Assembly: GCA_000507305.1 (NCBI GenBank)
Contig: DF239304.1
Coordinates: forward strand, 124,001-188,000
Source: Breviolum minutum Mf 1.05b.01
Taxonomy: Eukaryota > Sar > Dinophyceae > Suessiales > Symbiodiniaceae
Length of the DNA: 64,000 nucleotides
Reading direction: 5' to 3'
In this document: piece after piece, positions 1 to 11,570 of the stretch
How positions within the stretch are numbered: position 1 is the stretch's first letter
Layout of the letters: every line of letters begins with the position of its first letter
Translations under genes and position numbers: made by a program
The notes under the pieces: model-generated
Told to the model about the DNA's origin: nothing
The model's database searches: none
What the model saw: the letters and a program-made list of their open reading frames with translations, nothing else

Positions 1-1607
1 TAGAGTTTTTGATGTTGCTTACATTTGGCACGCCAAGACAGGCCGACAACCCATGAAGCTTTAATCCACTCTTCAACCTGAACTGATGAACCTTTCGATT
101 CCATACGGCTACTGATACCTGGCTGTTCGTCATCTAAAGGTCATTCCAACACAAATCCTGCAGGAGATTCGCAAAAGGTTGCAGGTGCCTTGGTTTAGAT
201 ATTAACGTGATGGTGAACAAAAATTGAACAAACAAGATTTGGTGGCAACTGAATACGCATCGTATAACAAAGATCGTGCTATGAAAGCTATCATTGAAGA
301 TTAAAACTGGCCGTGCCTGCTTTTTGAGAGGCCCTTTGTCGTGAAATCGTTCATTCCAAAAGCTGAAGGACGTCGTGACGACATATCGAGCCACCATTTT
401 TTGGCCTCCAAGGAAGCGGACGATTTGGCCTCCAAAGCGAAGAATTCCTCTGGCAGCTTCTTTGGAGAGGAGGAGAAAGATGAGGCCAGGACGGTTGGTG
501 GGTTTAACGCATGGAGGGTAAATTTTTGGAAAAACAAAATGATGAGCTATCCACATTGGTGTTCGGACATAGCAACAAGATGGACCCATGCCAGCCATGT
601 TATACCAAGTCTGATCGTTTTGCTGTTGGTTGTGCCATTTGAGGACGAGAGTTCGGTGTACCCATCATTCGAGTCTTGGTGAAAGATCAGAGAAGTTGGA
701 TTGAGAATGATTGAGATGTTTGAACAGTTGATCAATGTTAATCTTATAACCCTTATAGCTATTTAGTTGGTTGGCAATTGTGTGTTGTTTGAATTGTTTT
801 TTGGAATGGGTGGCTACTGGATCCCCTTAGCGCCTACGTTTTGTTCTTTGCTTTCCAGCATCGTGATGTAAACTGTACACATCACTGCGTATATTTTTGA
901 GAATATAATATATATATATATTTATACACAAAGTTAGATACACCTTTAAAAATATTTTGTGGGAGGCATTTTGACAAAGGAAGTCCTCGTAGTTTTGAAA
1001 AGCATGCTACGGAAGAGACCCAGCAACCGATTTGCGACTGCCATCCTTTACCCTCACTGTCATGCAAGGGTATATGCATGATTTTAGTATGTTTTTCAGT
1101 GAATTTACCTGAAGGCTGAAAACAGAGACCTACATTCTGTGTCACATCTTGGAGATATTTGTTGCATGACTCGCATGGCCCTTCACCGCCAGCAAAGGAC
1201 AAACTTCCCGAAGCTTTGCGCATTGGACCTTGGCCACTGGGCCCGTTGAAGATGAATAAATCCAAGTAATTTGAGCCCAACTCTCACGCTGAAAACAAGA
1301 TCCTAAAATGATTTGTCCAAAATGCATGTGGCAATAATATGCAGCAATTGAATGTATAATTGTTTCACATTTGTTGTTCCTTTTGGTGCGACATTGGTTA
1401 TTTGTTGTTGGTCTTCCTGCTCCTGCTGAAGCTGCTGGTAGTTGGATCGGTTGAATTCCTGACGCTGCATTTATTCCATGGACGTGAAACTTCCGTTGGG
1501 ACAACAATTTCAATTGTTCCCACGTATCGTTGAAACCAATCTGAATCCCGTGGTGGAAAAACAGACGCCTTCGGGAGTCAGCATTTCTGCAGTTATCATT
1601 TGCCTAG
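1..1607. other. Leading stretch without a convincing gene
   Basis: Open frames here (for example 341-682 on +) contain a short internal duplication but no domain, and no exon with good splice signals and matching phase was found. A possible short exon end lies near 125-205 on +, but it has no independent support. Confidence 0.4.
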
Positions 1608-2093
1608 GTCTCCTTTGGCCAAAGTCTTCTTGGTTGGCCTGGTCGTCTTGGTTTTTGGCACGATCCCCATGTTGCAGATGCCAGATGTGAAGCCAGCAGA
1701 AGGGAGAGGATTGTGCCCTGGTCCCGCGATTAGCATTGAACGCAAAGGTGTTGTTATTTGTTCTTCTCTCCCGTGATGCTGTGAGCAATAGAGGAAGTGC
1801 CAGATGATGTCACATTTCACGATTCATCAGGATAACAACAGTGCGAAGATGTCTGATGCGGCATTTGTCCTTATTGTTCACCAACAACATCCCTACTGGC
1901 CAAGTGAGTGTTTGAAATACACCCTCAAACACACAAATCAGCTCTCTCCATACACACAACAGTCTTTGTGACCAGGTATGCGCTGTTGGCCGCCTACATG
2001 ATCCTGGTCCAAGCTCATACCGTGTACAAGTACAAGTGGTGGCCCTTCATCACCTACACCTGTCGCTCGGCGATGGGGGCACCAAAGCTTTGA
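1608..2093 (+). CDS. 3' end of a membrane-protein gene, two exons
   Basis: Exon 1608-1703 encodes one strongly hydrophobic helix (VFLVGLVVLVFGTIP core) followed by a short polar loop. Exon 1976-2093 encodes a second hydrophobic helix (YALLAAYMILVQ), a basic/aromatic loop (YKYKWWPF) and a stop at 2091-2093. The first exon starts after an AG at 1606-1607 and ends in phase 2 before a GA donor; the second starts with one base after CAG, so the frame is restored exactly. The protein is therefore a multi-pass membrane protein seen only at its C-terminal end. No family was recognised. GA donors are known in dinoflagellate introns, but this one is inferred from phase only. The upstream exons were not found. 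Confidence 0.55.
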
Positions 2094-2912
2094 AAGAAGT
2101 CTTTATTGACAGCAGCGCAACAATCTCAATGTGCATGCAATCAAGCGCAATTGCAACCTATAAACTTTTTGCCAACACTTTCCAACTATACCAGTGCAAA
2201 TGAAGACTCGGATACAGGCTTGTAGGCCCCTCATTTTGACGTGACAACACGCATATGGCGTCCTATATCTAGTTTGCATATTGTTTGGTACAGTTGACAA
2301 AAAACACGCGCACATATATAATCAGAATATATTTTTGTGATTTTGCATTAATGTATATTTAAATATTCACATATATATATTTATATATAAATATATATTT
2401 ACATATATATTTATATTCACATATATATATATAGCTATTTACATTTATTTTTGTATTCACACATATATATCTATATTTACATATATTTACATATATTTAC
2501 ATATATTTACATATATTCACATAATATATATTCACATATATATTTATATATATTCACATATATATTTATATATTCACATATATATATACACATCTATGTA
2601 CCATGTATTTATCATGATATATCTATTTTTTTTTACACTAGTTATCCAAGGATCGTGCGGTGGTGTCATGCCATGATTTATTCATCATTTTGTAGAATCC
2701 AGTTCCAACCGCAGTGTGTTTGCAGCAGTTAAAATGTACAAATTCAAAAATAACATCATTCAGTTTGTTCCATCATTCCTCGCAATTTGTTGATTCTCCA
2801 AACTAACTTTGGTTGTATTTGGATATTGCATGTTCCTTCAATTCAACAGTCAAAAAACGCAAAAAGGTTTCCTACTCAAAGCCGAAACAAAAGGGTATCA
2901 CAGGACGGTTTT
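2094..2912. other. AT-rich intergenic stretch
   Basis: Mostly simple AT-rich repeats (see the repeat at 2351-2600). No exon with credible splice signals was seen. Confidence 0.5.
2351..2600. repeat. Degenerate ACATATATTT / ATATTCAC array
   Basis: Low-complexity array of roughly 10-base units (ACATATATTT and ATATTCACAT variants). The Tyr/Ile-rich open frame across it is a by-product of the repeat, not a gene. Confidence 0.9.
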
Positions 2913-2945
2913 CAATATGAACAAACAAGCAATGGAGCCCGGCAT

Positions 2946-2998
2946 CAGCAGGGGATGCACTACAGGCCGCACTGGGGCCTGTAGTGCATCCCCTGCTG
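2946..2998. repeat. Perfect hairpin, 22-bp arms and 9-base loop
   Basis: Arms 2946-2967 and 2977-2998 are exact reverse complements. A partly decayed copy of the left arm lies at 3947-3968, where the right arm is retained for only about 10 bases. The ATG of the downstream ORF lies inside the right arm. Confidence 0.92.
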
Positions 2999-3733
2999 TA
3001 CATTGATGGTTTGGTGCAATCCTCGGCAGCCGGCTGCGCCCCACAACAGTGCGGGAGTCTCTTACCCGTCTTGACGGCTTGCACGGATGACGCCTATTTT
3101 GGTGGAGGAGACAATGCCATTGCCTTGTGTCATGATACAAAGGGCAACCTCGCTGTGAGGTTTTCTGTGTTGGAGGACTTTCCACGACATGACAGCATCC
3201 ATTTGCTCAAAGGGCAGAAGTTGGCGGGATCTCTATGCCGCGGTGATCCGACTCAGTCACTGATTGTGCAGAAGCTTCGCCCAGCAGTCCAGAACTCCCC
3301 TTGGCGACGTGTAGTTAGCATGTCGCAGTACGACGGAGAAATCCGCTGGAGAGATGAGTTCTCCTGGAGGAGGATGGTGTTCGCCCCAGCAGCTTCGCTA
3401 TATGAATGTAAGGCGTGCTTGAAATTGTGTTCCCGCGTGCCTGTGATGAATCGGGGAGGGGAAGAGGTTGCGAATTTGTCTAGGTCTGTGCAGATCGGGG
3501 TCAGCAGCATGAAAGGTGTCGACGGAGCTTTTCGGCAGTTGTGCAATCAGCTCTCAATCCAGGCGTTGTCCACCATTTTGGTAGGATACCACCTGGACCT
3601 TGCCACAATGGCGGACTCGAATCGCTTCCATGATGCTCATGCAGGCAATATCCTCCTCTCTCTGACCAGCAAAGCAGATCCAGAGATCCGTTGGCATGAC
3701 CTTGCGGGCACCTTATATAGGTTCCTCTGCTGA
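2984..3733 (+). CDS. Hypothetical protein, possible degenerate kinase-like C-lobe
   Basis: Unbroken 249-codon frame, the longest on + before the kinase gene, ending TGA at 3731-3733. No family was recognised with confidence. Near the C-terminus the segment RFHDAHAGNILL followed about 14 residues later by a Trp-His-Asp motif resembles the catalytic loop and metal-binding motif of kinase or aminoglycoside-phosphotransferase folds (H-D-x-H-x-x-N, then D). It is preceded by a helix-like stretch, as in a kinase C-lobe. An ATP-binding lobe is not apparent. The apparent start codon sits inside a perfect palindrome, so the true 5' end may lie elsewhere or the ORF may be a gene fragment captured by the flanking repeat module. 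The overlapping minus frame (3501-3914) looks like a shadow. Confidence 0.4.
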   Translation: MHPLLYIDGLVQSSAAGCAPQQCGSLLPVLTACTDDAYFGGGDNAIALCHDTKGNLAVRFSVLEDFPRHDSIHLLKGQKLAGSLCRGDPTQSLIVQKLRPAVQNSPWRRVVSMSQYDGEIRWRDEFSWRRMVFAPAASLYECKACLKLCSRVPVMNRGGEEVANLSRSVQIGVSSMKGVDGAFRQLCNQLSIQALSTILVGYHLDLATMADSNRFHDAHAGNILLSLTSKADPEIRWHDLAGTLYRFLC

Positions 3734-3782
3734 CTTTAAAGTACTCACCTCGCAAGCCTTCATAGACGATTTTGCAGGAAAG

Positions 3783-3902
3783 ATTGAGCAGTTCTCCGAC
3801 ATTGCGATCAACCGTATCAAGACAACGCACGAAGTCTTGTTGTGAAAGTCTTTCGTGTGTTGTCTTGATACGGTTGATCGCTATGTCGGAGAACTGCTCA
3901 AT
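3783..3902. repeat. Long inverted repeat, about 51-bp arms
   Basis: Arms 3783-3833 and 3852-3902 are reverse complements with about two mismatches, separated by roughly 18 bases. The right arm runs directly into the second copy of the 36-bp direct repeat. The structure would extrude as a strong hairpin. Confidence 0.9.
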
Positions 3903-5010
3903 ATGAACAAACAAGCAATGGAGCCCGGCATCAGACCATTAATGTACAGCAGGGGATGCACTACAGGCTCCACACTGCCTGTAGTGTGTTGTGGCATTTC
4001 GCCCAGTTTACGCTTTGAGATGCCCATATCCCAGAGACAGGGCGCTAGGACGACAATTGGCTGAGAAATTCATCCTAACACGCACTGATGACACACGAAA
4101 TGTCATATGAGAACTTTCACGGACATTGCCACTGCAGGTGTAGGATATGACGCAGAAGCCGTGGAGCAAGAATAGTGTTCGGTAAAATGCCAAGCTGTCT
4201 TCATATATAGATTCATCTCTACTCAATAATTTTTAATTTTAACTACTATTATTATCTGTCCACTTCACTAGTGGATTCGAATATTGTCCAAGATGATTAT
4301 CACTTATCATTTGTCATTTGTCATCTGATCCGAAATGATTAAAATGATGAAGACAGAAATTGTCACTGCCAAAATTGCCGTTCCGCATCCCTGAGTTGCT
4401 TTGAGGTTTGTCCTACTTGCTGTTGAATCTTCATTTCTTGTTCCACGCATTGCAACTTCCAAATGCTGCTGAAGTCTTGCGCTTCCCATCCGTTGCGATG
4501 GCTACCGTGACCACCACAGTTGCTTTGACATTGACAGCCTGGGAGTGGCAAGTACTGGAGGTAATTAATCATTCCGTTTGAATTTTGAAAGAAGAGGCTA
4601 GTCATCAAAGGTTCTAACGCTGTTTTGGACCAATGAGCGAATCGGAGTGGTTTTCACCTATTTGGTACTCCTATCGAATGTTCAAGGGAATCTCCCCATG
4701 TAACATGCAAGAACAATGGTTAAATTGGCAATTGCTAGCCTTAGATTCGATGGACAACCCTTACACATACACATCTTAACTGGGACACTGGACACCTCAT
4801 GGTGTTTTGTGGCATCAAGTCAAACTTTGATGCTTGGACGGGTTGGAGTCAGAGTAGTTTGGGGTCAGGATTGACAAAACAATTTTCAAAAGTTGAACGG
4901 GGTGATTTTGACCATGACAGAATAAGATGTTGATTGTGTGCGGTCAATGGGCTAATGGTCAGCCATTCAACTGACCATTTATATAGAATTTTATGTGTCA
5001 CCTAACAATG

Positions 5011-5130
5011 TTGCAGTTGCAGTTGTTGTTGTTGTTGTTGTTGTGGTGGTTGTTGGATGTTGGTTGTTGGTTGTTGTGTTTGTTGTGTTTGTTGTTTGTG
5101 GTGGTTGTCGTTGTTGCTGCTCCTGTTGCT
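5011..5130. repeat. TTG/GTT trinucleotide-rich microsatellite
   Basis: Runs of GTT/TTG with scattered changes. Poly-Val, poly-Leu and Gln/Thr-rich frames across it are repeat artefacts. Confidence 0.85.
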
Positions 5131-6416
5131 TTCGATTGCGCAACCTGAGGTTTGGTGGCTCGTTTTGGTCCCGGTGCTCCTGACCTTTTCTGATGCGAAG
5201 ACCAGGATGGGTTTCGTCAAGATGAATTTTAGTCATTTGGCAATGGGTAAAATGATAAATTGAACCATGCAGTATGTATACATGATCGCACATTGCGAAT
5301 CAATGTCTATTATAAGAACCTATACTGTATATACTCTATAGGATTTTGATGGATTTTGGTTTGTTTGAAGTTGGTGACTTGTTATGACTCCAGACTGGTC
5401 CACGCAATCCTTTGAGTGCCCAGGTTTTTTCTTGTTGAACGTGCATTTGTTCAATTTGCCACTGGCTTTGCTAAGCCACTTCCTTCTGCCACGGCAATTG
5501 GTCTTCCTGGACTTTTGGGTGGCTACCATTTTTGCTGTGGCGTATTTGCGCCTTGCCTACTTCGGTGGTGGTGCTGGTGATGGTAGTCTTGGTGGTTGTT
5601 CCAAGATCGGTTCGGGGAAGACTACCACATTGAATCATATCGACCGGCACTTGTGGATGGATTCTTGCCACAGCATGAACGTGGAAGAATGCATCACCGT
5701 TCTTTGTTGCCAGTAAGAAGCACTGGTTCTTTGCATCCCCTTTTATATATATTACATATATATGTATATATATATATACATCAAGTGTGTCCGGTCGTGT
5801 TTTTTCTGCACCAAGCCGGTTTGTCCTGATTGAAAGCCAATCCAGAGTTGGTTCCAGTTGCTGATTGCTGGATAAGTCGGTAAACACCCCCAGGCTTGAA
5901 GCTTGTGGCGTTTTGGATGACAGGTCCGAAAAACTCCGAAAGTAACCAAAAGTATGTAGAACAAGATGGTTCGCCACCAAAGGGGCACCATGATAGCTTG
6001 CAACTCATGACTGTATCGTAGTCGCTACTTATGCCTACTCAACGTTTGTAAACGAGACAATGTAAAACTTTTGATCCAAACGAGATCAAACAAGGACTCA
6101 TAATTATCGCATGCGGAAAGAACAGTAACAGTACATGAGGCAGCCGCTCATGTATTGTTTGAGTGATGTTTGATTATGGTTGCACCCTTTCTAAATGACC
6201 CTTTGGGAGTTGCAGTCACTGTCTAGTTTGACATTGTTTTAGTTTTGTTTTTGGTACTTCTAGAATATTAGATTCTAGATTTGTCTCTGCACATTTGGTG
6301 TGCCACTAAAGCACCAAGTATCCGCAAAAACATGGGAAAAAGGAACCCCTCCATTGCATTGAAGAAATTTTGTTTCTGCCATGCAGACAAAGATTTATTT
6401 ATGTTTTTCTCAATCA

Positions 6417-6518
6417 TTACCCATAGGATCCATGTATCATATATTTACCTACATTTACCATAAAAATCAACCAAATGTAGGGTATACCATGCCATATGCA
6501 TGGATCCTATGGGTTAGG
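6417..6518. mobile_element. MITE-like hairpin element with possible 6-bp target duplication
   Basis: About 40-base imperfect terminal inverted repeats (CCCATAGGATCCATG at the left, its complement at the right) around a short centre. CAATCA stands immediately before (6411-6416) and after (6519-6524), consistent with a target-site duplication. Too short to encode a transposase. Confidence 0.6.
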
Positions 6519-7343
6519 CAATCAACAAATAGATCAAATTGGCCTGCGGAAGGGTCCAGAATCTCAGAGTGCTCAGGTTTTTCTACCTCTTTGTCTTGGA
6601 TCCCAAGGGTGCCCATTTCTACATCATCTTGAACCTTGACTCAGAGAATTTCCCTGGAAGGGACGTGATCAAAGTTGAAGAATTCCAGAAGGTTGGACAA
6701 TGGGAATTCAAAATGACATTTTGCCAGAGTCAGGGGATGCAAATGATGAATTGAGCCTGAGAAAGAGATTCATTCAACTTGTGTCGATGAATCTATACTT
6801 ACTTTCCTTTCCCAAGCGGCATATGAAAGCCAGTTGAAAAAATATATATCTAAATGCAACCTCTTTAACGACGGGTCGTCTCTCAGGTCGCCACGTCCTT
6901 GGTGGTGTATATTTTCCTATACGGGCATTTTGCTGATCTACGTCTCTTGGTTTAAGCACTTGTAATGGGATTTTGATCAAGTGGGATTTATGATACGAGT
7001 TTTGATCCCCTGCCCTGAGCAGTGGGTGATCCCTTATCAAATCATAATTATATATATTTCAATGTTTACATAGCTTTCATTAGTTTTCTATTTATTTTAG
7101 ATATTTCATTGATTAAGAATGCATTGGAGCGCACCTATGCATATTTAATGACTTTCGATGCACATTGACACCACCCCATGAACCATGATATAGGCCATGT
7201 TTTCCCACCCGTTTTTTTTGCCCCGCTTTGCGCCACCTCCACTGCCAGCTGCCGAGGCTGGACTTTTTTGGGTCTTTTCTTGAGACAGCAACCACCACCG
7301 CTTTTCGGTCAGATCGGCAAACACACTCAAAAAGCAAGTGCAG

Positions 7344-10300
7344 GTTCGATCTAATCAAGTTCTGGCCCTGCCATCCGCCAATTCATGTTCAGCTCGTGGA
7401 TATTCATTTCCAAGGTGAGATGTTTTTATGGGGATTGGCACGCTGAAGATAGTGGCCATCCCAGTATACCAGAGCTGTATATGCAAACTCTTTAACCGGC
7501 TGGAATGGAACGACATGTATCTATAGATGTAAGAAGATGATATGTTTTTATACATCCACATCATTTTTATGCATAATGATGTGCATGTACTTGACAAGTT
7601 CCCTTACTTGGTGTACATTTCTTATATATGATATATGTATATATATATATATGTATATTGTAGATAGCAAACGCTCTTTAGACCTGCTGCATCATGTTGC
7701 CTACTGGGCCATGCGACGCTCTTTAATCCACGCCCCAAGCGCTTTGCTTGAAGCGGCATCGCCGAAAACAAACCTCAGTGAGTCCGGATTGGATGTCCTA
7801 CTGAGGTATTTTCAATTCACCCAACACATCCCAACGTTCGTGGGCAAAAAAAGGGGCGTGGGATGTCCTGTGGCATTCCTTGTTTAGAATGTTGGAGACC
7901 TTCCAATAACAGCCAAAAGTTGCAATGGTGTGGTGCAGAAGATGCTACTTTGACTTGTGGGCTTCTTGTAGAACACTGTGCTGATTGACGTTTGGATGTT
8001 GCATGTCACGTTGCATTTTGTTGTGATCCTGGCGATGGCAACAGAGATGGCATTGGCAGGTGTGAAGAGAACATGTATACAGTATACAGGGTCTCTTTTA
8101 TCTCTTTTTATGTTTAGATTTTGGTACTTGTTTGTTCGGACGTACTTGCTGAAACATACTGGAAGTGCTGGAAGGCCAGTTGTAGGCGTTTATCACGTGT
8201 ACTTTTGCATACTTTTGCAAATATCAGAGCGCCAGTTTATACTTCAATCAACTCATGTGTTTTTATTATTTATTATCCGGTCCAATGCCAATGTAGTTAG
8301 TTTTGTTTAATTTGGGCTTCCACTGAAGGCCAACGCCGAACGCCAGCCGTCATCGGATGGAGAGACTGGTTATTTCAATCTTCTGTACCTTCAAACACCA
8401 TCATTAAACACTTATTAAACCTTTGATGACCAGTGGGACCGTCATGTCTCCCGCCACCTTGAAAGGGGCCATTGAAATGCTGCATTTTCCGAGGCAAAGG
8501 TTCCATAAAGATTGCCCACCGGCACAGCTACCCCCACCCTGTCACTGTCCAAGCAAGACACCACATCGATTACTCGCCATGGCCCTACGTGTAGAAGAGC
8601 AATGGTTGCAGAAGGATGTACCGGATCCGGTCACATGACCCGGTGTGATGGTGGTGGATGTCATTCGGGAATGCAGCAGCAACTGCCATACTTGTTAATT
8701 GTGTTGATTTACAACTGTCAATCAATATGTACGTATATGCATATGTTTTATATGACATGCATTGTGATGTCATCACAGGTAAGGTGGTACATTCAGTTTA
8801 CTTAACCTACATGCATAGATCTTACATGACCTGTTGGATCCCAAGCTTTTCACGGAAAGCATGCAGGTTGATTCGCCCCTGAAACCTACAGGAAAGCTTC
8901 GTAGACAGACTCGACCCCACGACCTCATAGGAAATATCTTGAGTTGTGACGCAGTCAACCATCCAACCATCCTGAAGGTTCCTCAGAACTTTTGGGGGGG
9001 AAAGTAAGTTGCAAGTTGACTGGTCACTCAGGTTTTCAATGGTATGGTGGAAGATTTCAAGACCTTTGACGAAGTCTTGAAGACTTGGAGTGAAAAATTG
9101 GATGTTTTTGTGTCACTCGCCCTCTTCTTGGGGGTTGGGAAGCGTTCCTTGGGTGTGCTTCGGACAATGCTAGGGAAAGACGAAAGGATGCGGAAAAAAA
9201 AAAAACATGGAGAGAAATGAATGAAGGAAGTTACCATGAAGTTACCCTTCGTCACCCATGGGCGGTGCTTCAGCATCTTCCTAAACACAGTCTCAATACC
9301 TGAGGCATGGCGTTCATCAACTGTCCTCAGGCAGATTTGCATGACATGTGTTGAAAACGTTTTCTTCTTGATGTCACCGTTTCTTTGAGTTTAGTGAGTG
9401 GATGTTTATGTCATAGATACACACTACACACCTCCGAACTTTTCATGCTGAGATGTATTTGAAGGATTTGGGGGGACATTTTGTAGATCATTCTGACCAT
9501 TTGGCACTGCAAAACAGAAGCAAACGTGTTTGCTGGTTGGATGTCAGGTGTCGAGAGTCTTTCGGAAGGCTTGGCAGAAGAGCTGAAGCGGCAGGACTTC
9601 TTCATGTATTTTCCCTGCGGACTACAAGCATGTAAGCTTGAATGGATGGAACGGGCTCAACGGTACCAGTACCCAATCCATCCCAATCCTGATTTCTGCA
9701 CTATCGATAGTTCTAGACTATTGAAAACACGATACTGCATTCGAAAGATCAAAACTTTTTGACATGTCAAGAGTTTGCTGTACTTTGATTCCAGCTTTAA
9801 AAATCTCATCCTCAATAGGAAGTTGGTGTTTCTTTCTTTCAACGGTCGTCGTGTTCAACGGAGCAGGATCGCATGTTCCTCTCGGAAGGCTGCCGCTTAC
9901 GGGAAGCTGCTCAACAGATTGTGCCATGGCTGTTGAAGGACCTTAGGATGCGGATGGAGTGACTTGGACTCGGCAGGTTGATGGACAATATCTAAGTACA
10001 TATACTTGGTTTTATAAATGCATAATATGAATATATTGATATATAGGTGATTGTATATATGATGGGATTGAGAATGTGTGACAATGATAATGGTTCGCAA
10101 AATCAGAACACCGTCGATTTTGATTATTGAATTCCATAATGTTTGTCGTTTGTGTATTTGAGATTTGCACACACACACACACACACGCTGCTAATACTTG
10201 GCAGACCGGTCTATTTAATGTGCCTTCCATTGGTACGATATAGCTATACATTCTGGGAAATCAATCCCTATGTAAGAGAGCACCCATAGGGTGTCTTTGG

Positions 10301-10771
10301 GGAGTTGATAGGAGACAGTTGCAAAATTTAGCGGTGCTATTCATGATTCTATTGGTCGGCCCATGCTGCTTGGGCGAAGTCCGGGCAGAGGCAAGTGTTT
10401 CGCTCATAGCAAAATGTGGATTGTCATCATGGTTGAGGCACGGCGTGATGCTCCCCACAGTGTCCTTGCAAAGTTCAACCGGAATGTGGAATTTAATATG
10501 GCAGCCCCACTCAAGGCACGGGGGAAATATGTTGTAGTTCGTGGAGGCTTATGGGGTCACAGGGATGCAACTAGGGTTCCTATATGCAAGCTTCCTCTTG
10601 TTTCTTTCATTTCTCGTTTCCCATGTAGGGTTTAGATTCACGCAATCTTCATCGATCTCCTACATGGCCTTGACTTCAAGCTTTGCGACTCTTCTAGTCA
10701 TGATATGCAACCTTTTGCTTGTGTCTTTTTTCGATAAGCCAAGCATCTACAAGCAGCCACCGCTGATGTAA
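7344..10771 (+). CDS. Multi-pass membrane protein gene, C-terminal exons
   Basis: Exons 7344-7414, 7664-7777, 7972-8059, 9548-9631 and 10563-10771. Donors are GTGAGA, GTGAGT, GTGTGA and GTAAGC; acceptors all end AG. Phase carries exactly from 7414 to 7664, from 8059 to 9548 and from 9631 to 10563. It does not close between 7777 and 7972, so a small exon is probably missing there. Exon 7972-8059 encodes one hydrophobic helix (LHFVVILAMATEMALAG). The last exon encodes two strong transmembrane helices joined by a short loop, then a basic tail and the stop TAA. Exon 9548-9631 is an amphipathic cytoplasmic-type segment. Topology suggests a transporter, channel or scramblase-like protein, but no family signature was recognised. 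Confidence 0.6.
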
Positions 10772-10959
10772 CGCGCCAACACAAAAGATGATTGAGCCGT
10801 GGATCTACCCGGCATGGCTCAAAGCTGCGGCAAAGAAGCGTTTTGTTTTGGAACGATGATTTTCTAGTTTTCTCGAAAAGTTGTCACTCATGTCTCATGT
10901 CAACTGCTGTGGGTTATGCCGGTTCTGTTGTTGGGCAGAGCTACGACAAAGATCATGGT

Positions 10960-11570
10960 ATGATCAGTCTTGATGTTGTGACTTTGACTGGTGAAGAGTT
11001 CAGACTAAGAGTGGAAATGTTCACGCTTGGCTCGGAAGTGCAGAAGATGCTTTTGGACATTTGCCGGTCAGAAGTGGTGCCAAGCTGGTTTTGGACCACA
11101 TGAGGCACCAAACTTCAGAGCAAGGCGTGGAGGAAGCAATGAGATTGAAGTTGCACCAAGCTAATTGCAGAGGCAGAAACAATATTTTTTTGAAATTATA
11201 CCATGCAGGTTGCAACTGGGCTAGAACGTATGGCGTCTGCATGGTGCTTCTTAATGGGGCTCGACATCTCTGGAGCAGAGCTTTCCTTGGAAGGGGTTAC
11301 ACACTTGACAACCCCATCTCCACTTTGCAGTTTCCACCTTCCAAAACGCCTTATCAGTTTGACTTTTGCAAAGGAATTCAACCAGAGTTTGGAAGGCGTG
11401 ATCTTGCCCAACAGTCTGGAGAACTTGACTTTGGGATTTGGCTTCAACCAGAGTCTGGAAGACCTTGCCAAGCAGTCTGCAGAGCTTGATGTCTGGTGAT
11501 CAATTTAAGCAGAGTTTGGAAGGCGTGACCTTGCCAGGCACTTTGAGCATATTGCGTTGCAATGATGTAG
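10960..11570 (+). pseudogene. Decayed ubiquitin-like / FNQSLEGV-repeat gene
   Basis: An ATG at 10960 opens a segment resembling a ubiquitin-like start (VVTLTGEEFRLRV then EVQKMLL). About 300 bases on, three copies of a roughly 23-residue unit with the core FNQSLEGV-x-LP-x-x-L-x-x-LT-x-G appear: 11314-11395, 11396-11455 and, after a frame break, 11503-11560. Such units form long arrays in dinoflagellate proteins and recall FNIP/leucine-rich repeats. In the second unit a 5-base deletion after the LE codons (near 11460) shifts the frame and leads to TGA at 11498; the third unit continues in another frame. The copy is therefore broken or truncated, unless the deletion is an assembly error. Confidence 0.55.

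Larger units (their letters stand above)
2913..3934. repeat. 36-bp perfect direct repeat flanking the 249-codon ORF
   Basis: The same 36 bases (starting CAATATGAACAAACAAGC, ending GGCATCAG) occur at 2913-2948 and 3899-3934 in the same orientation. Each copy is followed by the palindrome-forming block GCAGGGGATGCACTACAGG. The sequence between them, about 950 bp, is therefore bounded by a repeated module. Confidence 0.9.
3991..7343. other. Gene-poor stretch with weak exon candidates
   Basis: Contains a TTG-rich microsatellite (5011-5130) and a MITE-like hairpin (6417-6518). Two hydrophobic open segments, near 5420-5600 and 6555-6725 on +, could be exons of the downstream membrane gene, but more than one frame is open and no phase chain could be made. 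Confidence 0.4.

Noticed and set aside
3501-3914. 137-codon minus ORF.
   Set aside because: It lies opposite the longer + ORF, runs through the long inverted repeat, and its N-terminal part is translated repeat.
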